From Amphiplicatus metriothermophilus (lineage in GTDB: Bacteria; Pseudomonadota; Alphaproteobacteria; Caulobacterales; Parvularculaceae), in NCBI RefSeq assembly GCF_900199215.1, contig NZ_FZQA01000002.1, positions 1-64,000 on the forward strand: a stretch of DNA of 64,000 bases. Direction: 5' to 3'. Each line of letters begins with the position of its first letter. The first letter of the stretch is position 1. Shown here piece after piece: positions 1 to 6,974 of this stretch. The notes under the pieces are model-generated. The model was not told the DNA's origin. It made no database searches and was given only the letters and a program-made list of their open reading frames with translations. A program made the translations under genes and the position numbers.

Positions 1-206
1 TCTTCTGGGCGATATCGTTTTCCCGACATTCTCTATCTCCTTGAATGCAGCCATTTGTTTCCTTGTTCGTGGCTGCGTTCAAAGGGGTCGGGTCAAGACT
101 GACGTCGCCCCTCGGGTGGGACAATCCTCGCCAGTCCCGTATTCGTCTGCGATCGACGTTCGCGTGGCTCGACATGGCCGATGCGCGGGTTACCGATGAA
201 CTGAAG

Positions 207-1616
207 TCAAGCGAGAAGCTCCAGAGATTCCTGATGACGGCGGACAAGGTAACCGCGCCAGGCTTCGACCAGTTCTCTTCCGGCGTCGTCCATTGGGGTG
301 GCAAGCAACCCCTCGATCTCCTGAATTGCTGCCTCGAACGTGAGCCACGGCGCAGCCTCAACCTGGCCCGCAAGGCGCCGGGCGATCGCCCGCCTGCCGG
401 AGCGGCGCTGCGCCTCGCTCAGCACGTCCGGGCGTTCGATGTAGATCAGCCTGCGACCGAGCTCGACCAGCCTGGCATCCTCGAATTGCTCAACGATCGC
501 AGGCCGCACTTCCCACGGAACCTTGTGGAATCTCTCCATGCGCGTTTCGTCGGCTGCTTGAACGAACCCGTCGTAAACTCGCTCTTCGACGTGGACTGAA
601 GCCTGACGCGGCTCCCGCGTTGACTCGAATACGGCAATCAGGCGCGCCCGCAGACCATGGTCCGACCGCAGTACATTGGCGCGGCGTTCCAGTTCCTGCA
701 TACCCAGCATTTTCGACCGCGCGATGTCCGGCGCGTCATGGGCCGGCATGAGGATCGGCGAGCCGTTGCACTTAACCACGTGAATCGGCTTTGGCAGGCC
801 GCAGAGCCGCGCCGCCAGTTCTTCGTCACTCAAATTGCGCAGCTCATCGGGATCATGGCCGAGCTCGAAGACGTAATATTCCGAACCGTTCGCCGCGTTC
901 GGTCCAAGGGCTGTAACCAGCCACGAGTACGTGCGGCCTCCGTAGATGGCGCTGAGGGAGAGCACACGCTCGTCGCCAAAGCATTCGAGCACCGCGGCCT
1001 TTTGACTGAGACGCATGAAGGCCGACCAGACATCCGGCGCCCGCTCCTGGATCAACCGGCAAAGATGTACAGTGGCCTCGGCGTCAGCCATCGCGTCATG
1101 GGCGTTGATGTGGAGCCAGCCATTTGCGCGCGCGACCCGTGCCAGGGCGAAACTTGGCACGCCCAGCTGATCGGCAGGGATCGCGAGCGCATCGGGTACG
1201 TAGATCGCCGACGCTTGAACCATGCGCATTACGTCGGTCCGAACGTTGCCGCCGGTGTTCGTCAGGAAGCAGGGGTGCAGGGTCTGGTAGAGGGCCTGGC
1301 GCAGTAGGTGCTCGTCGAAGCGGTATGAGTTGTAGGCCACGAACAGCGCGGGCGACCATGCGAGCAGCTTCTCGCGGATCGCTCGCACCATCTCGTAATG
1401 CGACGGCAGCGCCGGATCAGTCAGATGGGCGATCGTCCTTCCCGTCAGTCGCATCGCCTGCGGCGCCGGAACGATGTGCGGCTGAAGACGGCAGCGCGTC
1501 TCAAATCGTTCCAGTTCGTTCAGCTCGCTGTCCGTCCTGATGGCGGCAAACTGAAGGATCTGGTCGAACGACGTGCTCGTCCCGGTCGTCTCCACATCGT
1601 AGAAGACAATGGCCAT
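207..1616 (-). CDS. sbcB: Exonuclease I (SbcB-like DEDDh 3'-5' exonuclease)
   Basis: A 469-residue protein close in length to E. coli exonuclease I, which degrades single-stranded DNA 3' to 5'. The DEDDh catalytic set is complete: Asp7 and Glu9 in FYDVETTG, Asp101 in YNSYRFDEH, and His173 and Asp178 in AHDAMAD. The stretch QFAAIRTDSE after the first motif and the YDGF element in the C-terminal half also match the family, so the whole ExoI architecture (nuclease, SH3-like and helical parts) is probably kept. The start is the ATG 21 bases after the stop of the ImmA/IrrE gene, so it is the last gene of an XRE-ImmA-ExoI operon. An ExoI gene inside such a regulatory operon, next to a ubiquitin-like cassette, suggests a defence or DNA-damage role rather than housekeeping; that part is inference. 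Confidence 0.88.
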   Translation of the reverse strand: MAIVFYDVETTGTSTSFDQILQFAAIRTDSELNELERFETRCRLQPHIVPAPQAMRLTGRTIAHLTDPALPSHYEMVRAIREKLLAWSPALFVAYNSYRFDEHLLRQALYQTLHPCFLTNTGGNVRTDVMRMVQASAIYVPDALAIPADQLGVPSFALARVARANGWLHINAHDAMADAEATVHLCRLIQERAPDVWSAFMRLSQKAAVLECFGDERVLSLSAIYGGRTYSWLVTALGPNAANGSEYYVFELGHDPDELRNLSDEELAARLCGLPKPIHVVKCNGSPILMPAHDAPDIARSKMLGMQELERRANVLRSDHGLRARLIAVFESTREPRQASVHVEERVYDGFVQAADETRMERFHKVPWEVRPAIVEQFEDARLVELGRRLIYIERPDVLSEAQRRSGRRAIARRLAGQVEAAPWLTFEAAIQEIEGLLATPMDDAGRELVEAWRGYLVRRHQESLELLA

Positions 1617-1637
1617 CGCCGGCCCTCACGCGTCCAG

Positions 1638-2180
1638 TCAGCGCTTCGGCAGGTTCCTAATTCTGTATTCGAGCATCTGCTTGCTGACCCGGAGTTGCCG
1701 GGCGAGGTCCTCGATCGGTGCATCATCGTCTATGTCGAACCTGCGCGAAGCGAGCGCCTTCTCGATGAAGAAGTCCGGCACGAGCAATGCCGCCGCGAAG
1801 CGGTTGGCCTCGATCTCGATGATGTCCGTACCCAGGGCTGAGGCCGCGTCGCGCCTCAGGGCGCGTAGCTCGATGCGGAACTCCTTATCGACATGGACCT
1901 TCTCGGTAATGAGGTCACGGTGCATCTCGAGATGGCCGATCTCGTGCGCGATGCTAAAGCGTTGCCGGTTCGGATGATGTAGGGCGTTAATGCCGATGAT
2001 CGGCCGCCCGTCCTTCACGAAGATCATACCGGAAAGCTCATCGTCGAGCGGCGAGTAACGGAGCGTGGCGCCCATGTCCTTAGCGATCCTGTCCACGGGA
2101 ACCGGCACGCCGTGGATAGCCATGCGCTCAAGCACTGCGTGGGCTGTCTTTTCGGGATTGGGTCTTCTTGCGGGGGCCAT
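1638..2180 (-). CDS. ImmA/IrrE family metallopeptidase
   Basis: About 180 residues. The zinc peptidase motif HEIGH is seen in FSIAHEIGHLEMH, followed by the helical C-terminal part typical of ImmA/IrrE (COG2856) proteins, which cleave or inactivate partner XRE repressors in mobile elements and stress systems. The reading frame is open to 2219, but the ATG at 2180 is chosen because the ribosome site GAGGAGG lies 9 bases before it, while an ATG just upstream directly abuts that site. With this start the gene still overlaps the XRE gene by 53 bases, so the two are translationally coupled. The pairing predicts that the peptidase relieves repression by its XRE neighbour. Confidence 0.9.
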   Translation of the reverse strand: MAPARRPNPEKTAHAVLERMAIHGVPVPVDRIAKDMGATLRYSPLDDELSGMIFVKDGRPIIGINALHHPNRQRFSIAHEIGHLEMHRDLITEKVHVDKEFRIELRALRRDAASALGTDIIEIEANRFAAALLVPDFFIEKALASRRFDIDDDAPIEDLARQLRVSKQMLEYRIRNLPKR

Positions 2181-2529
2181 GGTCTTCATCCTCCTCGTTG
2201 ACATTGGCGGCAGTGTCATCGCGGATCAGCCGCGCTACCTGTGCCCGCTGGGTGCGACTCAGATTCTCGGGTAGCGGCAGCTCGTCCGCCTCCACCGTGC
2301 TTTCGAGCAAGGCGGGGTTGGGCAGAAGATCGGTCACCTTCAGCCCCAACATCTCGGCAAACCGGTAGAGGTGGTGCAGAAGCATGTTCTGCCGGCCGGT
2401 CTCGATGTTTGCGAGCGCGGCCCTCGACATGCCCATCCGGGCGGCGAGGTCTTCCTGCGTGATCTTGAGCCGCTTGCGCCGCGCCTTGATCAGCGCGCCG
2501 ACATGCCGGCGCAGCAATTCCGAGTCCAT
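2128..2529 (-). CDS. XRE-family helix-turn-helix repressor
   Basis: A 133-residue protein. The N-terminal 65 residues form a Cro/CI-type HTH: KITQEDLAARMGMSRAALANIETGRQN shows the two central helices (given in part as QEDLAARMGMSRAALANIE). The C-terminal half is charged and shows no second known domain; its last residues overlap the start of the ImmA/IrrE gene. It is the first gene of the leftward operon and is divergent from the ubiquitin-like cassette; the 17-base palindrome between them is its likely operator. It is therefore the best candidate regulator of both operons, with ImmA/IrrE as the switch. Confidence 0.88.
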   Translation of the reverse strand: MDSELLRRHVGALIKARRKRLKITQEDLAARMGMSRAALANIETGRQNMLLHHLYRFAEMLGLKVTDLLPNPALLESTVEADELPLPENLSRTQRAQVARLIRDDTAANVNEEDEDHGPRKKTQSRKDSPRSA

Positions 2530-2567
2530 GCGACGTTTCTAAGAGTGTACGCCGCTCATGTCAATCT

Positions 2568-2584
2568 CAAGCACAATGTGCTTG
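2568..2584. promoter_or_regulatory. Palindromic operator between divergent operons
   Basis: A perfect inverted repeat of 7 bases with a 3-base centre (CAAGCAC-aat-GTGCTTG) sits between the XRE start at 2529 and the Ubl start at 2694. It touches the predicted -35 of the rightward promoter, a typical position for a repressor site. A related CACACATTG half-site lies just downstream. Binding by the adjacent XRE protein is inferred from position. Confidence 0.6.
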
Positions 2585-2612
2585 TCACACACATTGATGG
2601 CGTGCCTATAAT
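2582..2612 (+). promoter_or_regulatory. Predicted promoter of the ubiquitin-like cassette
   Basis: TTGTCA at 2582-2587 and a perfect TATAAT at 2607-2612, 19 bases apart. The spacing is wide but the -10 box is exact. The 5' leader would be about 75 bases. The -35 box overlaps the palindrome at 2568-2584. Confidence 0.5.
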
Positions 2613-2693
2613 TGACAAAATCGAGAATCGACATCATAGTCCCTCGCAATGCTGGCGTGCCAGCGCAACCATCGGGCAGAGGAGAAGGATCCC

Positions 2694-3422
2694 ATGTCCC
2701 AGATAGCTGTCGAGGAAGACATCATCGATGTCGAAGATTGCGTCCGGCGCGGCGAGGAGCCGCGCACGGGCGCGCAGTACCGTATCAAGGTCGGCAACGA
2801 CCGGCTCGAGTATGAGACCTATGTCGTCGCCGATCCTGTGCCCACCGGCGCGCAGGTACTCACGGCGGCCGGGCACACGCACGTCGTCGGCCATATCTTG
2901 ATCGCCGTGCTCCGGGACGGCGGCCTGGAAGAAATCCGGCCGGATGAAACCGTCGAGATTTTCCGCCGGGGCGTCGAGCGTTTCATCGCTTTCCGCTCCG
3001 ACCGGTCCTTCCGGTTCATCCTCAACGACCGGCGCCTCGAATGGGGTGCCGACAGCATCCTCGGGCGAGTGCTCAAGCTCCTGGCGGGTCTCGACCCGGC
3101 CAAGAGCGGCGTGTGGCTGGAGCGCCGCGACGAGCCCGATATGCTCGTCGAGGACGATCAGCTCATCTCGCTCGCCGGGAAGGAGGTCGAGCGGTTCCGC
3201 GCCGCGCCCGTCTTCATCCTCTGCATCGAAGGCGACTCACATCGCTGGCTGAAAAGCACCATCACGATGGAGGAAATCGCCGCGCTCGGCGGATGGGACC
3301 CTTCGCAGGGCGTCATCGAGGTCGATAAGGACCAGAACGAGCGCCAGCTCAAGCCGGGCGAGGTCATCACGCTCAAACCCGGCTTCAGCTACGGCAAGAA
3401 GCTCTGCTGGAAGCGGGGCTGA
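2694..3422 (+). CDS. Multi-ubiquitin-like protein, three beta-grasp domains
   Basis: A 242-residue protein that fits the bacterial multiubiquitin family. I see three consecutive beta-grasp units: about residues 29-101 (YRIKVGNDRLEYET...), 105-170 (RFILNDRRLEW...) and 173-242 (VFILCIEGDSHRW...KPGFSYGKKLCWKRG). Each starts with a strand, has a turn rich in W/Y and a late LxPxE or ExxxL pattern. The protein ends directly in Gly242, so the activatable glycine appears exposed without trimming. The ATG at 2694 is preferred over the in-frame ATG at 2649 because GAGGAG precedes it at a good distance. It is first in a tight operon with E2-like, JAMM and E1-like genes. These cassettes are known from comparative genomics and relate to the antiphage Bil-type systems; the substrate here is unknown. 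Confidence 0.85.
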   Translation: MSQIAVEEDIIDVEDCVRRGEEPRTGAQYRIKVGNDRLEYETYVVADPVPTGAQVLTAAGHTHVVGHILIAVLRDGGLEEIRPDETVEIFRRGVERFIAFRSDRSFRFILNDRRLEWGADSILGRVLKLLAGLDPAKSGVWLERRDEPDMLVEDDQLISLAGKEVERFRAAPVFILCIEGDSHRWLKSTITMEEIAALGGWDPSQGVIEVDKDQNERQLKPGEVITLKPGFSYGKKLCWKRG

Positions 3423-3424
3423 CC

Positions 3425-3814
3425 ATGAACGCGCGCATCGAGGCGGAGCTCGGCTTGCTCCGCCTCCACTATGATGAGGCCGAGTATGTCCACACGGGCG
3501 GGCTCCACTGGTTCAGGGTCGGCCCTCTCCGCACCCCGGAAAACTGGTCGCCGGATGCGATCCCGGCCGTGTTCTCGGTGACGGAGGGGCACCCGGGAGC
3601 CGTGCCCTACGGGTTCTATGTGCCGGCTGATCTGACCTTCAACGGCAAGCCACCGTCCGAACACCCGGCACCGCATCAGCCGCCATTTGCCGGCAAATGG
3701 CGCTTCCTCTCGTGGCAGGCGGTCGGATGGCGACCGACTGCCGACATCTCGACCGGCTCGAATCTTTGGGGATGGGTGAGGAGCTTCGTCCAGCGATTGC
3801 GAGAGGGCCAATGA
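3425..3814 (+). CDS. E2-like (UBC-fold) protein of a prokaryotic Ubl cassette, no cysteine
   Basis: A 129-residue protein in the place and size of the prokaryotic E2 family E proteins that accompany multiubiquitin genes. Visible features are a proline-rich centre (FYVPADLTFNGKPP), then KWRFLSWQAVGW and a C-terminal helix (WVRSFVQRLREGQ), which resemble a shortened UBC fold. There is no cysteine anywhere in the protein, so it cannot form the usual E2 thioester. It could be a pseudo-E2, a scaffold that presents the adenylated Ubl, or act through another nucleophile; several histidines are present. It starts 2 bases after the Ubl stop and its stop overlaps the JAMM gene start (ATGA). The family assignment rests on context and general pattern, so it is less sure than its neighbours. 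Confidence 0.7.
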   Translation: MNARIEAELGLLRLHYDEAEYVHTGGLHWFRVGPLRTPENWSPDAIPAVFSVTEGHPGAVPYGFYVPADLTFNGKPPSEHPAPHQPPFAGKWRFLSWQAVGWRPTADISTGSNLWGWVRSFVQRLREGQ

Positions 3815-4350
3815 CCGACACGCTGTTGCTCCTCACCCCGGACCTGCACGCTGCTCTGTGGGCGCATCTGCTTCCAGAGGATAATCACCGCGAACAGGCG
3901 GCGTTTCTCTTCTGCCGCTCAAAGGCCGAGGGCGGCTGCGTGGCGCTTGAGGCGATCGAGGCCGCGTTTCTTAAGGCGGCGGATTTCGCCGCCCAATACA
4001 GCGATTATATCGAGTTGACCGATGAATGCCGGATCGGTCTGATCAAACGCGCTCACGGCCTTGGCGCCGCTCTTGCCGAGTTTCACTCGCATCCCGGTCC
4101 GTGGCCGGCCGCGTTCTCGCCCTCCGACCGCCGTGGACTGAGGGAGACAGTGCCGCATATGCGCTGGCGCCTCCCCGGTCGCCCTTACCTTGCGGTCGTG
4201 GTCGCCCCGTCCGGATTTGACGCCCTTCTTTGGTCGGACGGAGAGAAAGTGCCCTGGCCGCTTGCCGGCATCCGGGTGGCCGGCCGGGTCCATACACCGA
4301 CTAACGCCTCGCTGGAAGGTTGGACCAATGCCGACGCCCGACCGCTTTGA
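3811..4350 (+). CDS. JAB/JAMM metallopeptidase (deubiquitinase-like)
   Basis: A 179-residue protein with a complete JAMM zinc site: Glu28 (REQAAFLF), His92 and His94 in FHSHP, Ser103 and Asp106 in FSPSD. Such enzymes cut after the terminal glycine of a ubiquitin-like protein, either maturing it or removing it from targets. As the partner Ubl already ends in Gly, removal from targets is more likely here; this is inference. The start is the ATG at 3811, which overlaps the E2 stop and follows GAGAGGG; the frame is open further upstream but that part lies inside the E2 gene. The gene overlaps the E1 start by 23 bases. Confidence 0.88.
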   Translation: MTDTLLLLTPDLHAALWAHLLPEDNHREQAAFLFCRSKAEGGCVALEAIEAAFLKAADFAAQYSDYIELTDECRIGLIKRAHGLGAALAEFHSHPGPWPAAFSPSDRRGLRETVPHMRWRLPGRPYLAVVVAPSGFDALLWSDGEKVPWPLAGIRVAGRVHTPTNASLEGWTNADARPL

Positions 4351-5206
4351 TCGAAATGAGCGCCTATTCGGAAAGGAGGGCCAACAGGCAGTACGCCGTG
4401 CCCATGTCGGGATCGTCGGTGTCGGCGGCCTAGGCACGCATGTCGTCCAGCAACTCGCGCTCCTCGGCGTTGGTGCCCTCACGCTGGTCGATCATGAGGA
4501 TCTGTCGCGTTCCAACCGCAACCGCTATGTCGGTGCGTGGCATGACGATCCGGTACCCGGCTCACCCAAAGTCGACCTTGGTCGGCGGCTCGCCGGACTG
4601 ATCGATCCCGCGATCATTGTCGTGACCGTCCGGGATAGCTTGCTGTCATCCGCGGCCATCAGCGCACTCCGCAGCTGCGACTACGTTTTCGGCTGTATCG
4701 ATTCCGATGGCGCGCGCTTCGTCCTGAATGAGTTTTGCCTCGCCTATCGCAAGCCGCTCTTCGACTTGGCCTCGGACGCGCCGGAGCCGGGTTACTATGG
4801 CGGTCGCGTCGCCGTTGTGTGGGGCGACAGCGGCTGCCTCCACTGCCGCGAACTACTCGACGAGGAGGAAGTGCGGCGGTTCCTCTCGACAGCAGAGATC
4901 CTCGAGAACGAGGCGTCGGTCTATGGCATCGACCGCGCGGCATTGGGCGAGGCCGGCCCGTCGGTCGTGTCAGTCAACGGCGTGGTCGCGTCGCTCGCCG
5001 TGACGGAATTCATGGCTATTGTCACGGGTATCCGTCCACCACAGCTACATCTCGACTATCGTGGCGATCGTGGCACGGTTGGCACAAGGACCGATGACCG
5101 TGCTCCTGATTGCTACTACTGTACGGCCATCAAGGGTCAGGGCGACGCCGCGCGCATTGATAGATATTTTCAATCACCGGCGGCCGTGCGAAGCGCCGCG
5201 CCTTGA
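4328..5206 (+). CDS. E1-like ThiF-family adenylating enzyme
   Basis: A 292-residue ThiF/MoeB-type enzyme that should adenylate the C-terminal Gly of the Ubl. The nucleotide loop is GVGGLG (31-36), with Asp55 in LVDHED, the Arg/Asn cluster RSNRNR (61-66) and Asp125 in FGCIDSD. Two CxxC pairs, Cys170/Cys173 and Cys262/Cys265, should bind structural zinc. The conserved AGPSVVSVNGVVAS helix is present. Between Cys173 and Cys262 there is no cysteine, so the catalytic crossover-loop Cys of canonical E1 enzymes is missing. The start at 4328 has GGAAGG 8 bases upstream and overlaps the JAMM gene. It is the last gene of the cassette. Confidence 0.88.
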   Translation: MPTPDRFDRNERLFGKEGQQAVRRAHVGIVGVGGLGTHVVQQLALLGVGALTLVDHEDLSRSNRNRYVGAWHDDPVPGSPKVDLGRRLAGLIDPAIIVVTVRDSLLSSAAISALRSCDYVFGCIDSDGARFVLNEFCLAYRKPLFDLASDAPEPGYYGGRVAVVWGDSGCLHCRELLDEEEVRRFLSTAEILENEASVYGIDRAALGEAGPSVVSVNGVVASLAVTEFMAIVTGIRPPQLHLDYRGDRGTVGTRTDDRAPDCYYCTAIKGQGDAARIDRYFQSPAAVRSAAP

Positions 5207-5773
5207 TGCAAGATCGAACGATCTTCGCGATGGCGCTACCCGCAGGGCTTCGGTAGGCTCTTCAAAAGAGAAGAAGACACCTCAGCACTCCCTCACGCGC
5301 GCGCCGCCAATCGTGGAATCTCGCTTTCCGCGAGCCTGAAAGTCGTTGGTTGTGGACTCGTGCGCAATGCGCATCACGATGTCGACGAGTGATCGTCTGT
5401 CGTCTGGAGTTTGGCGTTAGGTTCGAACGTGCCGGGCCGCGGTTCCGGCGTTCGCGGCAATTGCTGAGACGACCGGGCGCGAGATCGTCGCGCACTTCAT
5501 GCAACATTCAAACTTTCAGCGCGCGGCAGCCCCCGCATCAAACCAGCTGGATCCGGTCGCTACGGAGATTGCATGGGTGGCGCGCACCACCACATCGCAA
5601 ATCAATTTTGATGTCCTCAGCTGTCCGCGCTTTGGCTGGATTGGCCTCCCGGAAATACATCGTCACGGCTCTTCGAGCTGGTTGACCACCTTGCGGATCG
5701 CCGTGCGCTGTCGCGGCGAGAGCAAGCGTCGTGATAGACACCAGATGGGTCTGAATGTGGGACCCCCGGGGGA
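5207..5773. other. 567-base stretch with no supported gene
   Basis: Lies between the E1-like gene and the tRNA-Arg 3' end. A palindrome (AAGATCG-aa-CGATCTT, 5210-5225) sits just after the E1 stop but lacks a T tract. Short open frames exist on both strands, none with a family pattern. As it adjoins a tRNA 3' end it may hold worn remains of an integration event; no integrase fragment could be recognised. Confidence 0.5.
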
Positions 5774-5850
5774 TGGCGCACCCAACAGGATTCGAACCTG
5801 TGACCTCCACCTTCGGAGGGTGGCGCTCTATCCAGCTGAGCTATGGGTGC
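5774..5850 (-). tRNA. tRNA-Arg (anticodon CCG)
   Basis: A full 77-base cloverleaf with encoded CCA. The acceptor stem pairs GCACCCA with TGGGTGC over 7 bases; the D arm, a 5-pair anticodon stem (CCACC/GGTGG) around loop CTCCGAA, and the T arm ACAGG-TTCGAAT-CCTGT are all intact. The anticodon CCG reads CGG (Arg). Accessory genes lie on both sides, and tRNA-Arg genes are common integration targets. Confidence 0.95.
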
Positions 5851-5980
5851 ATGCCGTGTTGCTTACGTGGTGCTTACGCGGGTTTCTTGCGAGAGAGAGG
5901 CCTCTGAGCACCGATCTCACAAGTCCTTATTTTACAAGCTCCTTTCGATCTCCCTTCCTGTGCGAGCCGGCTTGACACCT

Positions 5981-5997
5981 GCCTTCGGAGGGCAGAT
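5981..5997 (-). repeat. Stray copy of the tRNA-Arg anticodon arm
   Basis: On the minus strand CTGCC-CTCCGAA-GGCAG forms a 5-pair stem with the same 7-base loop as the tRNA-Arg 131 bases away. The shared core is 11 bases (CCTTCGGAGGG on the plus strand) while the stem differs by compensating changes, so it resembles an anticodon arm from a related tRNA-Arg, as left by an element that recombined at an anticodon arm. No D, T or acceptor arms are recognisable around it. The remaining bases of 5851-6102 show nothing else. Confidence 0.45.
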
Positions 5998-6102
5998 CGG
6001 CAGGCCATAAATAACTTTGTTGTCACTGTATGAAGCAATATATGACATGTGGCTAAGGCCTGTGTACGAGAAGGGGCTACATTGGGAAGCCGGACTCTTC
6101 CG

Positions 6103-6135
6103 TTGACGGATTTAGCCATATCTCATATATGGTTA
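6103..6135 (+). promoter_or_regulatory. Promoter and operator of the AbiE operon
   Basis: TTGACG (6103-6108) and TATATG (6126-6131) are 17 bases apart. An inverted repeat, CCATAT-N5-ATATGG (6116-6132), nearly perfect out to 6113-6135, overlaps the -10 box. AbiEi antitoxins are known to repress their own operon by binding inverted repeats, so this is the likely autoregulatory site. TGTC/GACA half-sites follow at 6136-6150. Confidence 0.6.
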
Positions 6136-6164
6136 TGTCAGACTAAGACAAAGTAGTTCATGTC

Positions 6165-6974
6165 ATGTCCCGGCTCGTCTCCGCCCCTTTCTTTAGCGCG
6201 CATCCGGTCTTCGACCGTGCGGAGTACGCGGCTGCGGTAGGCCGAGATCCGAGTGACAAGGTCGTCACCGCGATGCTTGCTCAGCACCTTCAAGCCGGCA
6301 ACATCAAGCGGGTCGCGCGGGGCGTCTTCGCTTCCGTTCCCAAACACGCCGACGCCCGAAAGTGGTCGGTCGATCGGTTCTTGGCAGCATCCCGACTACG
6401 CCGGGGCGCTGTCATCGCCTATCACTCGGCGCTGGAGCTGCACGGCTCCGCCTACACGGAGGGGTATGAGGTCCAGGTGATCGCACCCGGTGAGCCAGGC
6501 GTGCTCGAAGCCGCCGGCTTCTCCTGCCGCTTCGTCAAGCCGCCGCGCGGCTTCGCCCGACGAGATGGAGAATTGAAGGACGGGGTGATGGTGGTTGACC
6601 GCATGGGGCTCGATGTTCGCGTCACGACGGTCGAGCGCACGATCGCGGATCTGTTCGACCGCTACGAACTCGCCGGCGGGGCGGATGAGCTGTTCAACTC
6701 TCTCGATCTCGTGGCACGGGTCGATGCTGCAGCCCTGGTCCGCCACATGCGCGCACTTGGCAACGCGGCGGCGGCCGGTGCGCTGGGCTTCTGGCTCGAG
6801 CGCGAACAAAAGCGGCTTGGCATTCCCGACGCAGCGCTCCGGCAACTGCACGCGATGGCACCGCGTCAGGCTCGTTATGCCCTGGGCGCCAGGCCAGGAG
6901 AGGGGAGGACGGCCAAGGGCTGGAACGTGATCTTACCTCTCGACGTCATGGAACGCCGGTTCGAGGGGCTGTGA
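6165..6974 (+). CDS. AbiEi-type antitoxin/transcriptional autorepressor
   Basis: A 269-residue protein. The N-terminal 60 residues look like a winged helix (MLAQHLQAGNIKRVARGVF), followed by the AbiEi core with AVIAYHSALELHG, then GYEVQVIAP and TVERTIADLFDRYELAGG, the usual family landmarks. AbiEi is the antitoxin of the type IV AbiE system: it does not bind the toxin but counters it and represses the operon. The toxin gene begins with the base after the stop codon. The promoter with an overlapping inverted repeat upstream supports autoregulation. AbiE systems act in phage abortive infection and element stabilisation. Confidence 0.85.
   Translation: MSRLVSAPFFSAHPVFDRAEYAAAVGRDPSDKVVTAMLAQHLQAGNIKRVARGVFASVPKHADARKWSVDRFLAASRLRRGAVIAYHSALELHGSAYTEGYEVQVIAPGEPGVLEAAGFSCRFVKPPRGFARRDGELKDGVMVVDRMGLDVRVTTVERTIADLFDRYELAGGADELFNSLDLVARVDAAALVRHMRALGNAAAAGALGFWLEREQKRLGIPDAALRQLHAMAPRQARYALGARPGEGRTAKGWNVILPLDVMERRFEGL

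Noticed and set aside
5538-5810. A 90-codon minus-strand frame overlapping the tRNA, with a possible integrase tail in another frame
   Set aside because: It overlaps the tRNA-Arg and shows no tyrosine-recombinase motif; the alternative frame has only a short basic helix before a stop.
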